NCBI RefSeq assembly: GCF_018069625.1
Contig: NZ_CP072941.1
Coordinates: 10,106,001-10,170,000, forward strand
DNA: 64,000 nucleotides
From: Streptomyces yatensis
GTDB taxonomy: Bacteria; Actinomycetota; Actinomycetes; Streptomycetales; Streptomycetaceae
Direction of reading: 5' to 3'
Notes under the pieces: generated by a model
Told to the model about the DNA's origin: nothing
The model's database searches: none
The model's input: only the letters and a program-made list of their open reading frames with translations
Position numbers and translations under genes: made by a program
Shown here: positions 1-7,605 of the stretch, piece after piece
Layout: every line of letters begins with the position of its first letter
How positions within the stretch are numbered: the stretch's first letter is position 1

Positions 1-65
1 GACAGCTCGTCCCCGATCGCTCGCAGCCGCTTGGCCGTGTCCTGCGCGTCCTGTGCGCTGTCCAA
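1..65 (-). CDS. 5' end of a gene running off the window (hypothetical)
   Basis: Reading leftwards, a TTG at 65-63 opens a frame (MDSAQDAQDTAKRLRAIGDE...) that stays open to the window edge. A GGGAG ribosome-binding sequence lies 5 nt upstream, and the start comes just after the stop codon of the AraC gene, so it could be translationally coupled to it. Only 21 codons are visible. They are polar and helix-like and match no family I recognise. The start codon choice is an inference from the Shine-Dalgarno spacing. Confidence 0.3.
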   Translation of the reverse strand, partial: MDSAQDAQDTAKRLRAIGDEL

Positions 66-66
66 C

Positions 67-1053
67 TCAACTCCCTGCCTGCGACACCCTGTTGGGCTCA
101 CGAGACGGCCTTGCCGCGGCCTGCGCCCGATACCGCCCCGGTGTCGTGCCGAACTCCCTCTCGAAGGCGTGTGAGAGCGCGTACGGGCTGCCGTAGCCGA
201 CCCGGCCGGCGATGGTGGCCAGGGTATCGGGAGTGTCTCGGAGCAAGGTGGCGGCAAGGATCACGCGCCACCACGTGAGGTACGTCATCGGAGGGCGGCC
301 GACGAGCGTGGTGAACCGGCGCGCCAGGGTGGGCCGGGAGACGCCCGCCTCCGCCGCCAGGCGGTCAATGCTCCATGGCGCGGCCGGGTTGGAGTGCATC
401 GCCCGCAGGGCGGCGGCCGTCACCGGGTCGCCCAGTGCGCCGGGCCAGGCGCCGCAGGTGGTCTCGGCCATCCAGGAGCGGATCATGTAGACGAGGAGGA
501 GGTCGAGCAGGTTCGGCAGCGCGACGCAGGAGCCGGGCCGGCTCTCGTCCAGCTCACCGGCGAGCAGGTCGATCGCGGCACGGAGTTCGAGGTGGCCGCC
601 TACTCGGCGGGGAAGGTGGACGACCTCGGGCAGCTCCGCCATCAGCGGGTGCATACGGCTGCAGTCGAGCCAGTACGTGCCGCAGAGCATCTCGGTCTCG
701 TAGTGATCAGGCTCGTAGTGATCAGGCTTGTAGCGATCAGGCCGGGCCCGCGGCCCTTCCGCCACGAGCCATTGCTCGAACGGCACCGCCTTCTCCTTCG
801 CCACCGCCGCATCGACGGGGGAGTCGGCGATCACATGGCCCGTGCCATGGGGCAGCAGCACCGCGTCACCCACGCCGAGCGGCACCACGGTGCCGCCGTC
901 GGTCAACAGCCAGCAGTAGCCCTTCACGACGACGTAGAAGCCCGCACCGTCATACGGGTCCAGCCGCGCGCACCAACTCCCACTCGTCCGCACCCGGTGG
1001 GACCGCGGATGGCCGAGGTGCACGGCAGAGATCGCGTCGCTCACCACATCCAT
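67..1053 (-). CDS. AraC family transcriptional regulator (cupin + HTH)
   Basis: A 328-residue AraC/XylS-type regulator. The N-terminal ~120 residues form an AraC-type cupin sensor (GAGFYVVVKGYCWLL, then PHGTGHVIAD), and the last ~100 residues are the double helix-turn-helix domain (WSIDRLAAEAGVSRPTLARR and the family signature VGYGSPYALSHAFEREFG). The arrangement is that of the cupin_6 AraC subgroup, whose ligands are mostly unknown. It is divergent from a metallo-hydrolase gene about 100 bp away, the usual sign that it controls that gene. The linker between the domains carries a short pentapeptide repeat (DHYEP) encoded by a 15-bp tandem DNA repeat. Start is the ATG at 1053; no strong ribosome-binding site precedes it. 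Confidence 0.9.
   Translation of the reverse strand: MDVVSDAISAVHLGHPRSHRVRTSGSWCARLDPYDGAGFYVVVKGYCWLLTDGGTVVPLGVGDAVLLPHGTGHVIADSPVDAAVAKEKAVPFEQWLVAEGPRARPDRYKPDHYEPDHYETEMLCGTYWLDCSRMHPLMAELPEVVHLPRRVGGHLELRAAIDLLAGELDESRPGSCVALPNLLDLLLVYMIRSWMAETTCGAWPGALGDPVTAAALRAMHSNPAAPWSIDRLAAEAGVSRPTLARRFTTLVGRPPMTYLTWWRVILAATLLRDTPDTLATIAGRVGYGSPYALSHAFEREFGTTPGRYRAQAAARPSREPNRVSQAGS
697..741. repeat. 15-bp tandem repeat x3 inside the AraC gene
   Basis: Three consecutive 15-bp units of the form CTCGTAGTGATCAGG, the third with two substitutions. Because the unit is a multiple of three, it adds pentapeptides (DHYEP/DRYKP) without breaking the frame. It lies between the cupin and HTH parts of the regulator, so copy number could alter linker length. 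Confidence 0.85.
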
Positions 1054-1154
1054 GCGCCGAGGATAGCTCCCGTATGAGACATGAGACGGATGCGTATTTC
1101 GCTGAGCCGCATGCGCATTGAGGGGATCGTTCGGCCGTTCCTAGAGTCGAGCAC

Positions 1155-2081
1155 ATGATGAATGAGAACGAGCGGGTGCAGAGCATGGTGCTGGGGGATG
1201 TCGAGGTCATCCGGATCATTGAGTGGCACAGACCGTTCCTGCCCACCTCCGGCATGTTCCCGGGAGCCACCGCCGATGTGTGGAAGGAAAACGAGGACTG
1301 GCTGGCACCGGACCACTGGGAGCCGGACAGCGACCGGACGGTGGTTGCCCTGCAGACGTGGGTGCTGCGCAGCGGTGGGCGGACCGTCCTGGTGGACACC
1401 GGAGCGGGCAACGGGCGCGAGCGGCCCGGCATGGCGCCGTTCTTCCACCAGTGCCAGGGTGATTTCCTCGGTCTTCTGACGAGGGCCGGTGTGCGCCCGC
1501 GGGACGTCGACGTCGTCGTCAACACCCATCTCCACGTCGATCACGTCGGCTGGAACACCGTGGACGCGGACGGGGAGTGGGTGCCGACGTTCCCCAACGC
1601 CCAATACCTCATCCCGGCCGCCGACGACTCCCACTACGGCCCCGGCCATGCGCAGGGGAACGGGCTGCGGGAGGTCGACCGCCTGATCTACGAAGACAGC
1701 ATCGCGCCCATCCACCGGGCCGGACAGGCCGTGCTCTGGGACGGCCGCCACCGCATCGACGAACACCTCACCCTGGAGTCCGCGCCCGGCCACACCCCCG
1801 GTTCGTCCGTGCTGCGGCTCGCCTCCGGGAGCGACCGGGCGGTTTTCGTCGGAGATCTGCTGCACAGCCCGGTGCAGATTCTCCAGCCCTGCTGCAACAG
1901 CGACGCCTGCCTGGCCCCGGAACAAGCGGTGGCCAGCCGCCGCCGGATTCTCGGGCGGGCAGCCGATGAACGAGAGTTGCTCGTCCCGGCGCACTTCGGC
2001 GGTGCGGGCGCCCTGGAAGTCCGGCGGACGAGCGGTGGGTTCGCCCTCGGCCCCTGGGCCGCGTTCAGCCCGAAGAAGTAG
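1155..2081 (+). CDS. MBL-fold metallo-hydrolase
   Basis: A 308-residue metallo-beta-lactamase-fold protein. The metal-binding motif is clear (NTHLHVDHVGWN, the HxHxDH core), with a later GHTPGSS histidine, the aspartate in FVGDLLHSP, and a C-terminal histidine in VPAHFGG. Members of this group include lactonases and other ester or thioester hydrolases; the sequence does not decide which. There is no signal peptide, so it is cytoplasmic. Two adjacent ATG codons (1155 and 1158) could start it. It is divergent from the AraC regulator and converges on the next gene with only 6 nt between the stops. Confidence 0.85.
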   Translation: MMNENERVQSMVLGDVEVIRIIEWHRPFLPTSGMFPGATADVWKENEDWLAPDHWEPDSDRTVVALQTWVLRSGGRTVLVDTGAGNGRERPGMAPFFHQCQGDFLGLLTRAGVRPRDVDVVVNTHLHVDHVGWNTVDADGEWVPTFPNAQYLIPAADDSHYGPGHAQGNGLREVDRLIYEDSIAPIHRAGQAVLWDGRHRIDEHLTLESAPGHTPGSSVLRLASGSDRAVFVGDLLHSPVQILQPCCNSDACLAPEQAVASRRRILGRAADERELLVPAHFGGAGALEVRRTSGGFALGPWAAFSPKK

Positions 2082-2087
2082 AGCGGG

Positions 2088-3290
2088 TCAGCTCTGCGGA
2101 ACGTCCTTGACGAACACCATGCCGTCAGTGCCGGCCAGATGGGCCGGGTCAAACGGGGCGTAGCCGAACCAGGGGGATCCGCGGTGCGCGGGCAGCGTGT
2201 CGCCGAGGGCGGTGGCCAGCCGCGGGGCGTCGATGACGCAGCGGTCCTCCGGGAGCGTGTACAGGAGTCCCTCGACGGTGTCCGGCGGCGGAGTACCCAC
2301 TCCCTGGTGCCGGATCGTGCCCAGCGCCGTGGCCACGAAGGCGTATCCCGCGCCGAGTTGGGCACTCACCAGCGCACCGGCGCCCCACCACTCCAGCGGC
2401 ATCCCGCCCATCCGTGTCGTGCTCTTCGCCCGCTGGAGATGACCGTTGTGGGCATGGACCAGGGCCGGGCCCCGTTCCGCGAGGGCGAGGAGGTTGTGGG
2501 CCATCATCCGGTCCCGCACGCTCACCAGCCAGGTCATGCGGGCCGGTGAGGTGTCGGCCATCCAGAAGTGGTAGCGCAGCAGGCCGGTGGCGGTGCGCCC
2601 GTACAGACACGCCCGGTCCCAGTCGTCCCGCGAACTGGCCGCGAGCAGGTGCGGCATCTGTGTGTCGAGCAGTGCCACCAGATCGTCGGCGAGCAGCCGC
2701 AACTCCCGGGCCTCGGCCGACCGCCCCACGGACTGGGTCGGGTCCATCATCGCGGCGGGGTTGGCCCACCGGTCGTCGGCGCCGAGCAGGCGGTCGAGCG
2801 TGTCCCCGCCGCAGGGGAGCAGGTCCGCGTCCACCCGATCCGCGAGGTAGCCATGGAGTGCGGTGAGGGCCTGCCGGGGGCTCGCGGCGCCGGAGATCTC
2901 CAGCGGTCCGTCGAAACCGGCGAAGCGGATCCGCTCGGACGCGGGCCTGTCGTCGTTGTACGCGCGCATCCAGCGCACGAGCTCGCGGTTGGCCGCGGAG
3001 GTGCCCCAGCCGTGGCTGAATCCGCGCTCCATGACCTCGTCGAGCGTGCCGGTGCCCGAGGTGACGTGGTCGTCCACGACCAGGCCCATCAGGCAGTCGC
3101 TCTCGATCGCGATCGTCCGGTAGCCCTCCTGCTCGACAAGCTGCCGGAAGAGCTCGTTGCGCACGTCGAGCAGAGTGTCCTCGCCGTGGGTGGGCTCGCC
3201 CAGGGCGAGCAGCCGCGGCCGGGCCGGAAGCAGCCGCATGACGGCGGCGGCCTCGACGGCATGGGCGGTGTCCTTGATGTCGGTAGCCAT
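2088..3290 (-). CDS. Erythromycin esterase family protein
   Basis: A 400-residue member of the erythromycin-esterase family (PF05139). The N-terminal motif RLLALGEPTHGEDTLLDVR and the following IAIESD carry the conserved His and Glu of the putative active site. Some family members open macrolide lactones, but many Streptomyces paralogues have no known substrate, so resistance should not be assumed. I chose the ATG at 3290 because GAAGG lies just upstream; a start 20 codons earlier would put the operator palindrome inside the coding sequence. It is divergent from a MerR regulator whose probable operator overlaps this gene's promoter. Confidence 0.82.
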   Translation of the reverse strand: MATDIKDTAHAVEAAAVMRLLPARPRLLALGEPTHGEDTLLDVRNELFRQLVEQEGYRTIAIESDCLMGLVVDDHVTSGTGTLDEVMERGFSHGWGTSAANRELVRWMRAYNDDRPASERIRFAGFDGPLEISGAASPRQALTALHGYLADRVDADLLPCGGDTLDRLLGADDRWANPAAMMDPTQSVGRSAEARELRLLADDLVALLDTQMPHLLAASSRDDWDRACLYGRTATGLLRYHFWMADTSPARMTWLVSVRDRMMAHNLLALAERGPALVHAHNGHLQRAKSTTRMGGMPLEWWGAGALVSAQLGAGYAFVATALGTIRHQGVGTPPPDTVEGLLYTLPEDRCVIDAPRLATALGDTLPAHRGSPWFGYAPFDPAHLAGTDGMVFVKDVPQS

Positions 3291-3293
3291 GCC

Positions 3294-3323
3294 TTCAACG
3301 GTATCGTTGAACTTTCGGTTGAA
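3294..3323. promoter_or_regulatory. Probable MerR operator between divergent genes
   Basis: A perfect inverted repeat TTCAACG-GTAT-CGTTGAA (3294-3311) is followed by a third half-site GTTGAA at 3318-3323. MerR-family proteins bind such palindromes within the promoters of their targets. The site sits in the 58-bp gap between the esterase and MerR starts, so one binding event could control both genes. Confidence 0.55.
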
Positions 3324-3348
3324 ACTTCTACGCGATATCGGCAGAACC

Positions 3349-4098
3349 ATGGGACGAAACCTTCAAAGCGGCGAGCGGCTCAGGCCGGTCGATCTGGCGC
3401 GTGCGCACGGGCTGTCCACGCAGGCGGTCAGGAACTACGAGGAGACCGGCATCCTTCCGGCGGCCGGGCGCACACTCCACGGCTACCGCACCTACACCTC
3501 GCTGCACGCGGCGGCCCTGCGCGCGTTCCTCGCCCTGGTGCCCGGCCACGGCCACCGGACGGCGACGTCGATCATGCGGGCCGTGAACCAGGGCTCGCCC
3601 GAGGAGGCGTTCCGCCTCATCGACGAGAGCCACGCCCAGCTCCTCGACGATCGCCGGACCCTGAAGGCCGTGGAGACCGCCCTCCGCGACCTGGAGCGCA
3701 CCACGGCACCCGAGCCCGATGCGGGGTCCGGTCCGGCGGCGGTGTCCAGCTCTGGCGGCACGTTCATCGGGCCGCTGGCGGAAAAGCTCGGCATCGGGCC
3801 CGCGACGCTGCGCACATGGGAGCGTGCCGGGCTGGTGCGCCCGCACCGCGACCCGCTGACCGGGTACCGCGTCTACGACGAGGCAGCCGTACGGGACGCC
3901 CGGCTGGCCCACCAACTCCGGCGCGGCGGCTACCTGCTGGAGCAGATCGCCCCGCTGATCGCCCAGGTGCGGGCGGCCGGCGGGCTGGAGCCGCTGCAGG
4001 CCACCCTGTGCGGCTGGCACGGTCGGCTGTCCGCCCGCGGGCGGGCGATGCTGAACGGGGCCGCGGAGCTGGAGGCGTATCTGCGCGAGCGCGGATGA
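3349..4098 (+). CDS. MerR family transcriptional regulator (two MerR HTH domains)
   Basis: A 249-residue protein with two MerR-type DNA-binding domains. The first is at residues ~10-80 (RPVDLARAHGLSTQAVRNYE, then GYRTYTSLHAAALRAF) and the second at ~140-215 (GPLAEKLGIGPATLRTWERA, then GYRVYDEAAVRDARL). This double-HTH arrangement matches the TioE-like regulators of actinomycetes. No effector domain or cysteine cluster is visible, so metal sensing is unlikely. The start is the ATG at 3349; upstream in-frame sequence would overlap the esterase gene. It is divergent from the esterase and likely regulates both across the palindrome. Confidence 0.85.
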   Translation: MGRNLQSGERLRPVDLARAHGLSTQAVRNYEETGILPAAGRTLHGYRTYTSLHAAALRAFLALVPGHGHRTATSIMRAVNQGSPEEAFRLIDESHAQLLDDRRTLKAVETALRDLERTTAPEPDAGSGPAAVSSSGGTFIGPLAEKLGIGPATLRTWERAGLVRPHRDPLTGYRVYDEAAVRDARLAHQLRRGGYLLEQIAPLIAQVRAAGGLEPLQATLCGWHGRLSARGRAMLNGAAELEAYLRERG

Positions 4099-4137
4099 GA
4101 CGCCGGTCGCCGGCCGTGAACGGCGCCTCCCGATCGC

Positions 4138-4920
4138 CTACGGCCGAGGAGTGGACGTCTCCTCGTCGTCCACGAGCGCCAGCAGCGGCCCCTGTTCGTC
4201 CTCGGGGACGTAGCCGGCGTAATAGTCGTAGAGCGTGCGCCGCGAGATGCGGGCCGCCGCCTGGCCGTCCCGTACCCGGATCGCCTCCAGCACTTCCTGG
4301 TGGTGGCGGAGCGACTCCCGCATGAGCGCCGTGCTGTTGCGGGCATGGGCGACCTTGTCCGAGATCAGCGAGAGGACGGCGCCCCGGACCACCTGATTGC
4401 AGACCTCGATGAGGGAGTTGCGGCTGGCCACGGCCACCGCCTCGTGGAATGCCACATCCGCCTTGCTGAACTCCTCGTACCCCGCCTCGATCGCGTCCGA
4501 CATGACGGCGAGCGTCCGCTCCATGGCGGACAGCTCCTCCTCGGAGCGCAGCCGAGCCGCCAGCAGGCTCGCAGAGCCGTCGAGGATCATGCGGAACGAG
4601 ATCAACTCGGCCATCGACACATTGTCGAACTGGACGAGCCGGGTCATCTCCTTGGTCAGGCCGGCCGGGGAGAACGGCAGGATCTCCGGCCCGTTCGGAT
4701 CACCCGGGCGCGAGCGGACGAGGCCGTTGCTCTCCAACACGCGCAGGGCCTCCCGCACGGTGGGCCGGCTCGCCCCGAACTGCGTCACCAACTCCCGTTC
4801 GCTCGGCAGCCGTTGACCGGGCTTGAGGTCACCTCGCGCGATCGCCTGCTCGATCTGCTCGACGATGCGCTGGTAGAGCCGTACCGGTGAGACCTGCCGG
4901 AACTGTGCACCGTCACTCAC
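4138..4920 (-). CDS. GntR/FadR family transcriptional regulator (FCD domain)
   Basis: A 260-residue FadR-subfamily regulator. The N-terminal winged helix spans ~10-80 (GQRLPSERELVTQFGASRPT, VREALRVLESNGLV), followed by an FCD effector domain with the expected metal or ligand residues (DVAFHEAVA and LRHHQEVLEAI). FCD regulators usually repress catabolic operons and are released by a carboxylic acid. The GTG start at 4920 overlaps the amidase stop by 4 nt, so the two are co-translated. It is the only regulator in this catabolic island and the natural candidate to bind the palindromes at 6492-6506 and 18605-18619. The ligand is unknown. Confidence 0.88.
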   Translation of the reverse strand: MSDGAQFRQVSPVRLYQRIVEQIEQAIARGDLKPGQRLPSERELVTQFGASRPTVREALRVLESNGLVRSRPGDPNGPEILPFSPAGLTKEMTRLVQFDNVSMAELISFRMILDGSASLLAARLRSEEELSAMERTLAVMSDAIEAGYEEFSKADVAFHEAVAVASRNSLIEVCNQVVRGAVLSLISDKVAHARNSTALMRESLRHHQEVLEAIRVRDGQAAARISRRTLYDYYAGYVPEDEQGPLLALVDDEETSTPRP

Positions 4921-6377
4921 GGCTTCTTCCCTTCGAGCGTGGTACATGTCGTCTTCTCCCCGGTGGGCGCACCGGGGGCGCTGTCCGGCCAGTCCGGGAC
5001 CGCGTCGGCGGGCCGGTTCCGTTCGTACCACGCCGCCGCCCTCAAAACGCCGAGATCGTCGAACCGGCGCCCCGCGATCTGCACCCCGACGGGTCGACGG
5101 TCCGCCGTAAAGCCGCAGTTGACGGTCGCCGCGGGCTGCCCGGACATGTTGTACGGCGCGGTGAAGCCGATGTGGGCCATGGTCTTCGCATCCCCCGCGA
5201 ACGGCATCGGCTGCTCGGCGGGAAACGCCGCCACCGGAGCCACCGGCGAGAGCACCAGATCGTACGGGTCCGTCGCCGCCACGGTCCGCGCCTGGATGCG
5301 CATGATCTGCTGGTAGCACTCGAGCACCCGCGTGCCCGGCACGTCCGCGCCGCCCTGACACCACCTGATGATGTGGGGGTGGACACGCTGCCCGGCCTCG
5401 GGCGTCAGCGCGCGGAGGTCGTTCCAGGACCGCACCCGCCAGAACAGATCCAGGTCGTCCAGGAGGTCCTGGCGCATGAACGGCTCGACGGGCTCCACCA
5501 CGGCTCCCGCCGCCTCGAAGACCGCGGCGGCGCGGTTCACCGCGGCGAGGACCTCGGCGTCGCACGGCTCCCCGCAGCCGGCGTCCAGGTGCACCCCCAC
5601 CCGCAGTCCGCGCACCTCGCCGGCCGGCGCCGACCAGTCGATGTCCTGCGGCGGAAGGCTTGTCCAGTCCCGGGGATCCGGCTGGCTCAGCACACCCATG
5701 AACAGGGCCGCGTCCGCCACGGTGCGCGCCATGGGACCGGCGGCGCGCCCCAGGTACGGGGCGTCCAGCGGGATCCTCCCGTAGCTGGGCTTGAGCGTGG
5801 CCAGCCCCAGCCAGGTGCCCGGCAGCCGGATCGATCCCCCGATGTCGGTGCCCACGTGGAGCGGACCGTACCCCCCGGCGGCCGCGGCCCCCGCACCGGA
5901 GCTGGAACCGCCCGTGGTCCAGGCGGCGTTCCAGGGGCTGCGTGAGATGCCGTGCCGGCTGGAGACCCCCGAGGAGAGCATGCCCCAGTCCGGCATCACG
6001 GTCGACCCGAGGACCACCCCGCCGGATTCGAGGACCCGCGCGGTGATGGGCGCGTCCGCCTCGGGGACGACCGGCTCGGTCCCCGCGTTGCCCGAGGGCA
6101 TGGGGACACCCCTGCGGGCGACGTTCTCCTTGAGTGTCACGGGTACGCCGTCGATGGGCCCGAGGGGTTCCCCCGCCGCCCATCGGGCCTCACTGGCCAG
6201 GGCCGCCTTGCGGGACGCCTCCGGATCCCGTACCCAGAACGCGTTGAGCACGCTCTCGCGCGCCTCGATCACCGACTGGACGGCGTCGTGGACCTGGACC
6301 GGCGACAACGTGCGGTCAGCGAATCGGGCCACCATCTCGACGGCCGGCATGGTGGCCAGGGCCTGTTCCGTGAGCAC
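4917..6377 (-). CDS. Amidase (amidase signature family)
   Basis: A 486-residue amidase-signature hydrolase. All three catalytic positions are visible: the lysine in VTLKENVARRG, the cis-serine in GGSSSGAGAAAAGG, and the nucleophile in GTDIGGSIRLPG. It is predicted to be cytoplasmic and would cleave a linear amide. I placed the start at GTG 6377 because AAGGAG stands 6-8 nt upstream; an in-frame ATG further out has no ribosome-binding site. It is first in an operon with the GntR gene and divergent from the dehydrogenase/importer operon, suggesting that it acts on an imported amide or a catabolic intermediate. Confidence 0.88.
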   Translation of the reverse strand: MLTEQALATMPAVEMVARFADRTLSPVQVHDAVQSVIEARESVLNAFWVRDPEASRKAALASEARWAAGEPLGPIDGVPVTLKENVARRGVPMPSGNAGTEPVVPEADAPITARVLESGGVVLGSTVMPDWGMLSSGVSSRHGISRSPWNAAWTTGGSSSGAGAAAAGGYGPLHVGTDIGGSIRLPGTWLGLATLKPSYGRIPLDAPYLGRAAGPMARTVADAALFMGVLSQPDPRDWTSLPPQDIDWSAPAGEVRGLRVGVHLDAGCGEPCDAEVLAAVNRAAAVFEAAGAVVEPVEPFMRQDLLDDLDLFWRVRSWNDLRALTPEAGQRVHPHIIRWCQGGADVPGTRVLECYQQIMRIQARTVAATDPYDLVLSPVAPVAAFPAEQPMPFAGDAKTMAHIGFTAPYNMSGQPAATVNCGFTADRRPVGVQIAGRRFDDLGVLRAAAWYERNRPADAVPDWPDSAPGAPTGEKTTCTTLEGKKP

Positions 6378-6445
6378 CCGCAGTCTCCTTCTCCCCCGGT
6401 TACCGCTGGGAGGTGCCCCTCGCGATACCTGGGAAATTCGAACCC

Positions 6446-6474
6446 TTGACAACAGCAGTTTCAGTCGTCACGGT
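6446..6474 (+). promoter_or_regulatory. Candidate promoter of the importer operon
   Basis: TTGACA at 6446-6451 is a perfect -35 hexamer, followed after 17 nt by CACGGT, a weak -10 match. It lies 53-81 nt before the dehydrogenase start and directly upstream of the palindrome at 6492-6506, a layout that suits repression. Two similar words, TACCTGGGAAA near 6427 and TACCTGGCAAA near 6475, flank it. Confidence 0.4.
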
Positions 6475-6491
6475 ACCTGGCAAATGAGCTT

Positions 6492-6506
6492 ACTGGTCAG
6501 GCCAGT
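6492..6506. promoter_or_regulatory. Probable GntR operator, copy 1
   Basis: ACTGGTCAGGCCAGT is a near-perfect palindrome lying between the candidate promoter and the first gene of the importer operon. 13 of its 15 bases recur at 18605-18619, just before the sulfatase operon. The symmetry, size and position fit a FadR-type repressor site. That the adjacent GntR protein binds it is inferred. Confidence 0.55.
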
Positions 6507-6526
6507 CACAAAGAAAGGTGTCGTCC

Positions 6527-7600
6527 ATGACGGGGGACCCCGAGGTGGTGCGGCTCGCCGTCATACCGGGCGACGGAATCGGCCCTGAGGTCGTCGCGGC
6601 GACCGTGCCCGCGCTCCGGAGCGCGCTGGAGGCCGAAGGCCACCGGCTCGATGTGACCTCGTACGACTGGGGAGGCGAGCGGTACCTCCGGCAGGGCGCG
6701 GCGATGCCGGCCGACGCGGCCGACCTCGTCAAGCAGGCGGACGCCGTGCTGTTCGGCGCCGTCGGACGTCCCGATGTGCCGGAGCACGAACTGGTCTGGG
6801 GCCTGATCATCGGCCTGCGGCAGCAGCTCGACCTCGCCGTGAACCTCCGCCCGGTGCGCGCGTTCCCCGGCGTTCCCACCAAGGTGCGCGACACCGATGG
6901 GGTGGACCTGGTGATCGTGCGGGAGAACACCGAGGGCGAGTACGTCGGCGCCGGCGGGATGGCGCACGCCGGCAGCGGACACGATCTCGGCATCGAGGTC
7001 GCGGTGCACTCCCGTCGCGCCATCGAGCGGGCGGCGCACCAGGCGTTCGCCCTGGCCGGCCGGCGGTCGGGACATCTGTGTCTGGTGACCAAGTCCAACG
7101 CGATGCGCTACGGCTATCCGCTGTGGGACCGGGTGGTGCGCGAGGTCGGCGAGCACTATCCGGCGGTGCGGCTGGAAACCGTGCTGGTCGACGCCATGGC
7201 CGCCCGGATGATCCAGGATCCGCGATCCCTCGATGTGCTGCTCGCGAGCAACCTGTTCGGCGACATCCTGTCCGATCTCGCCGCGGTGCTGGCCGGCGGT
7301 ATGGGCATGGCGCCCAGTGCCAACGTCCTTCCGGGCGCGGACGTGCCGGGTGTCTACGAACCCGTGCACGGCTCCGCACCCGACATCGCCGGGAAGGGTG
7401 TGGCGAATCCGGTGGCATGCATGCTCTCCGGCGCGATGCTGCTCGACGACCTCGGACACGCCGGCGCGGCTCGCCGCGTGCGCGACGCGGTGGCGGCCAC
7501 CCTGCGCGACACCCGGCACCACACGGCCGACCTCGGCGGCGACGCCAGCACGGCCGAGGTGGCATCCGCCGTCCTGCACACGATGGAAAGCCAGGGGTAG
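6527..7600 (+). CDS. Isocitrate/isopropylmalate dehydrogenase family protein (tartrate-dehydrogenase-like)
   Basis: A 357-residue NAD(P)-dependent beta-decarboxylating dehydrogenase. The family N-terminus (RLAVIPGDGIGPEV), the substrate/metal loop (VIVRENTEGEYVGAGG), the aspartates in SNLFGDILSDLAA, and the cofactor motif EPVHGSAPDIAGKG are all present. The RENTEGEY loop is closer to tartrate/malate-type dehydrogenases than to LeuB, so I read it as catabolic; the exact 2-hydroxy acid is unknown. I chose ATG 6527, 8 nt after AAAGG, over GTG 6518. It is first in an operon with an importer, an aldehyde dehydrogenase and an SDR. Confidence 0.87.
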   Translation: MTGDPEVVRLAVIPGDGIGPEVVAATVPALRSALEAEGHRLDVTSYDWGGERYLRQGAAMPADAADLVKQADAVLFGAVGRPDVPEHELVWGLIIGLRQQLDLAVNLRPVRAFPGVPTKVRDTDGVDLVIVRENTEGEYVGAGGMAHAGSGHDLGIEVAVHSRRAIERAAHQAFALAGRRSGHLCLVTKSNAMRYGYPLWDRVVREVGEHYPAVRLETVLVDAMAARMIQDPRSLDVLLASNLFGDILSDLAAVLAGGMGMAPSANVLPGADVPGVYEPVHGSAPDIAGKGVANPVACMLSGAMLLDDLGHAGAARRVRDAVAATLRDTRHHTADLGGDASTAEVASAVLHTMESQG

Positions 7601-7605
7601 TACCT

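Noticed and set aside
2088..3290. Calling the esterase-family gene a macrolide resistance gene (ere)
   Set aside because: The family is broad in Streptomyces and the sequence alone does not show macrolide lactone cleavage.
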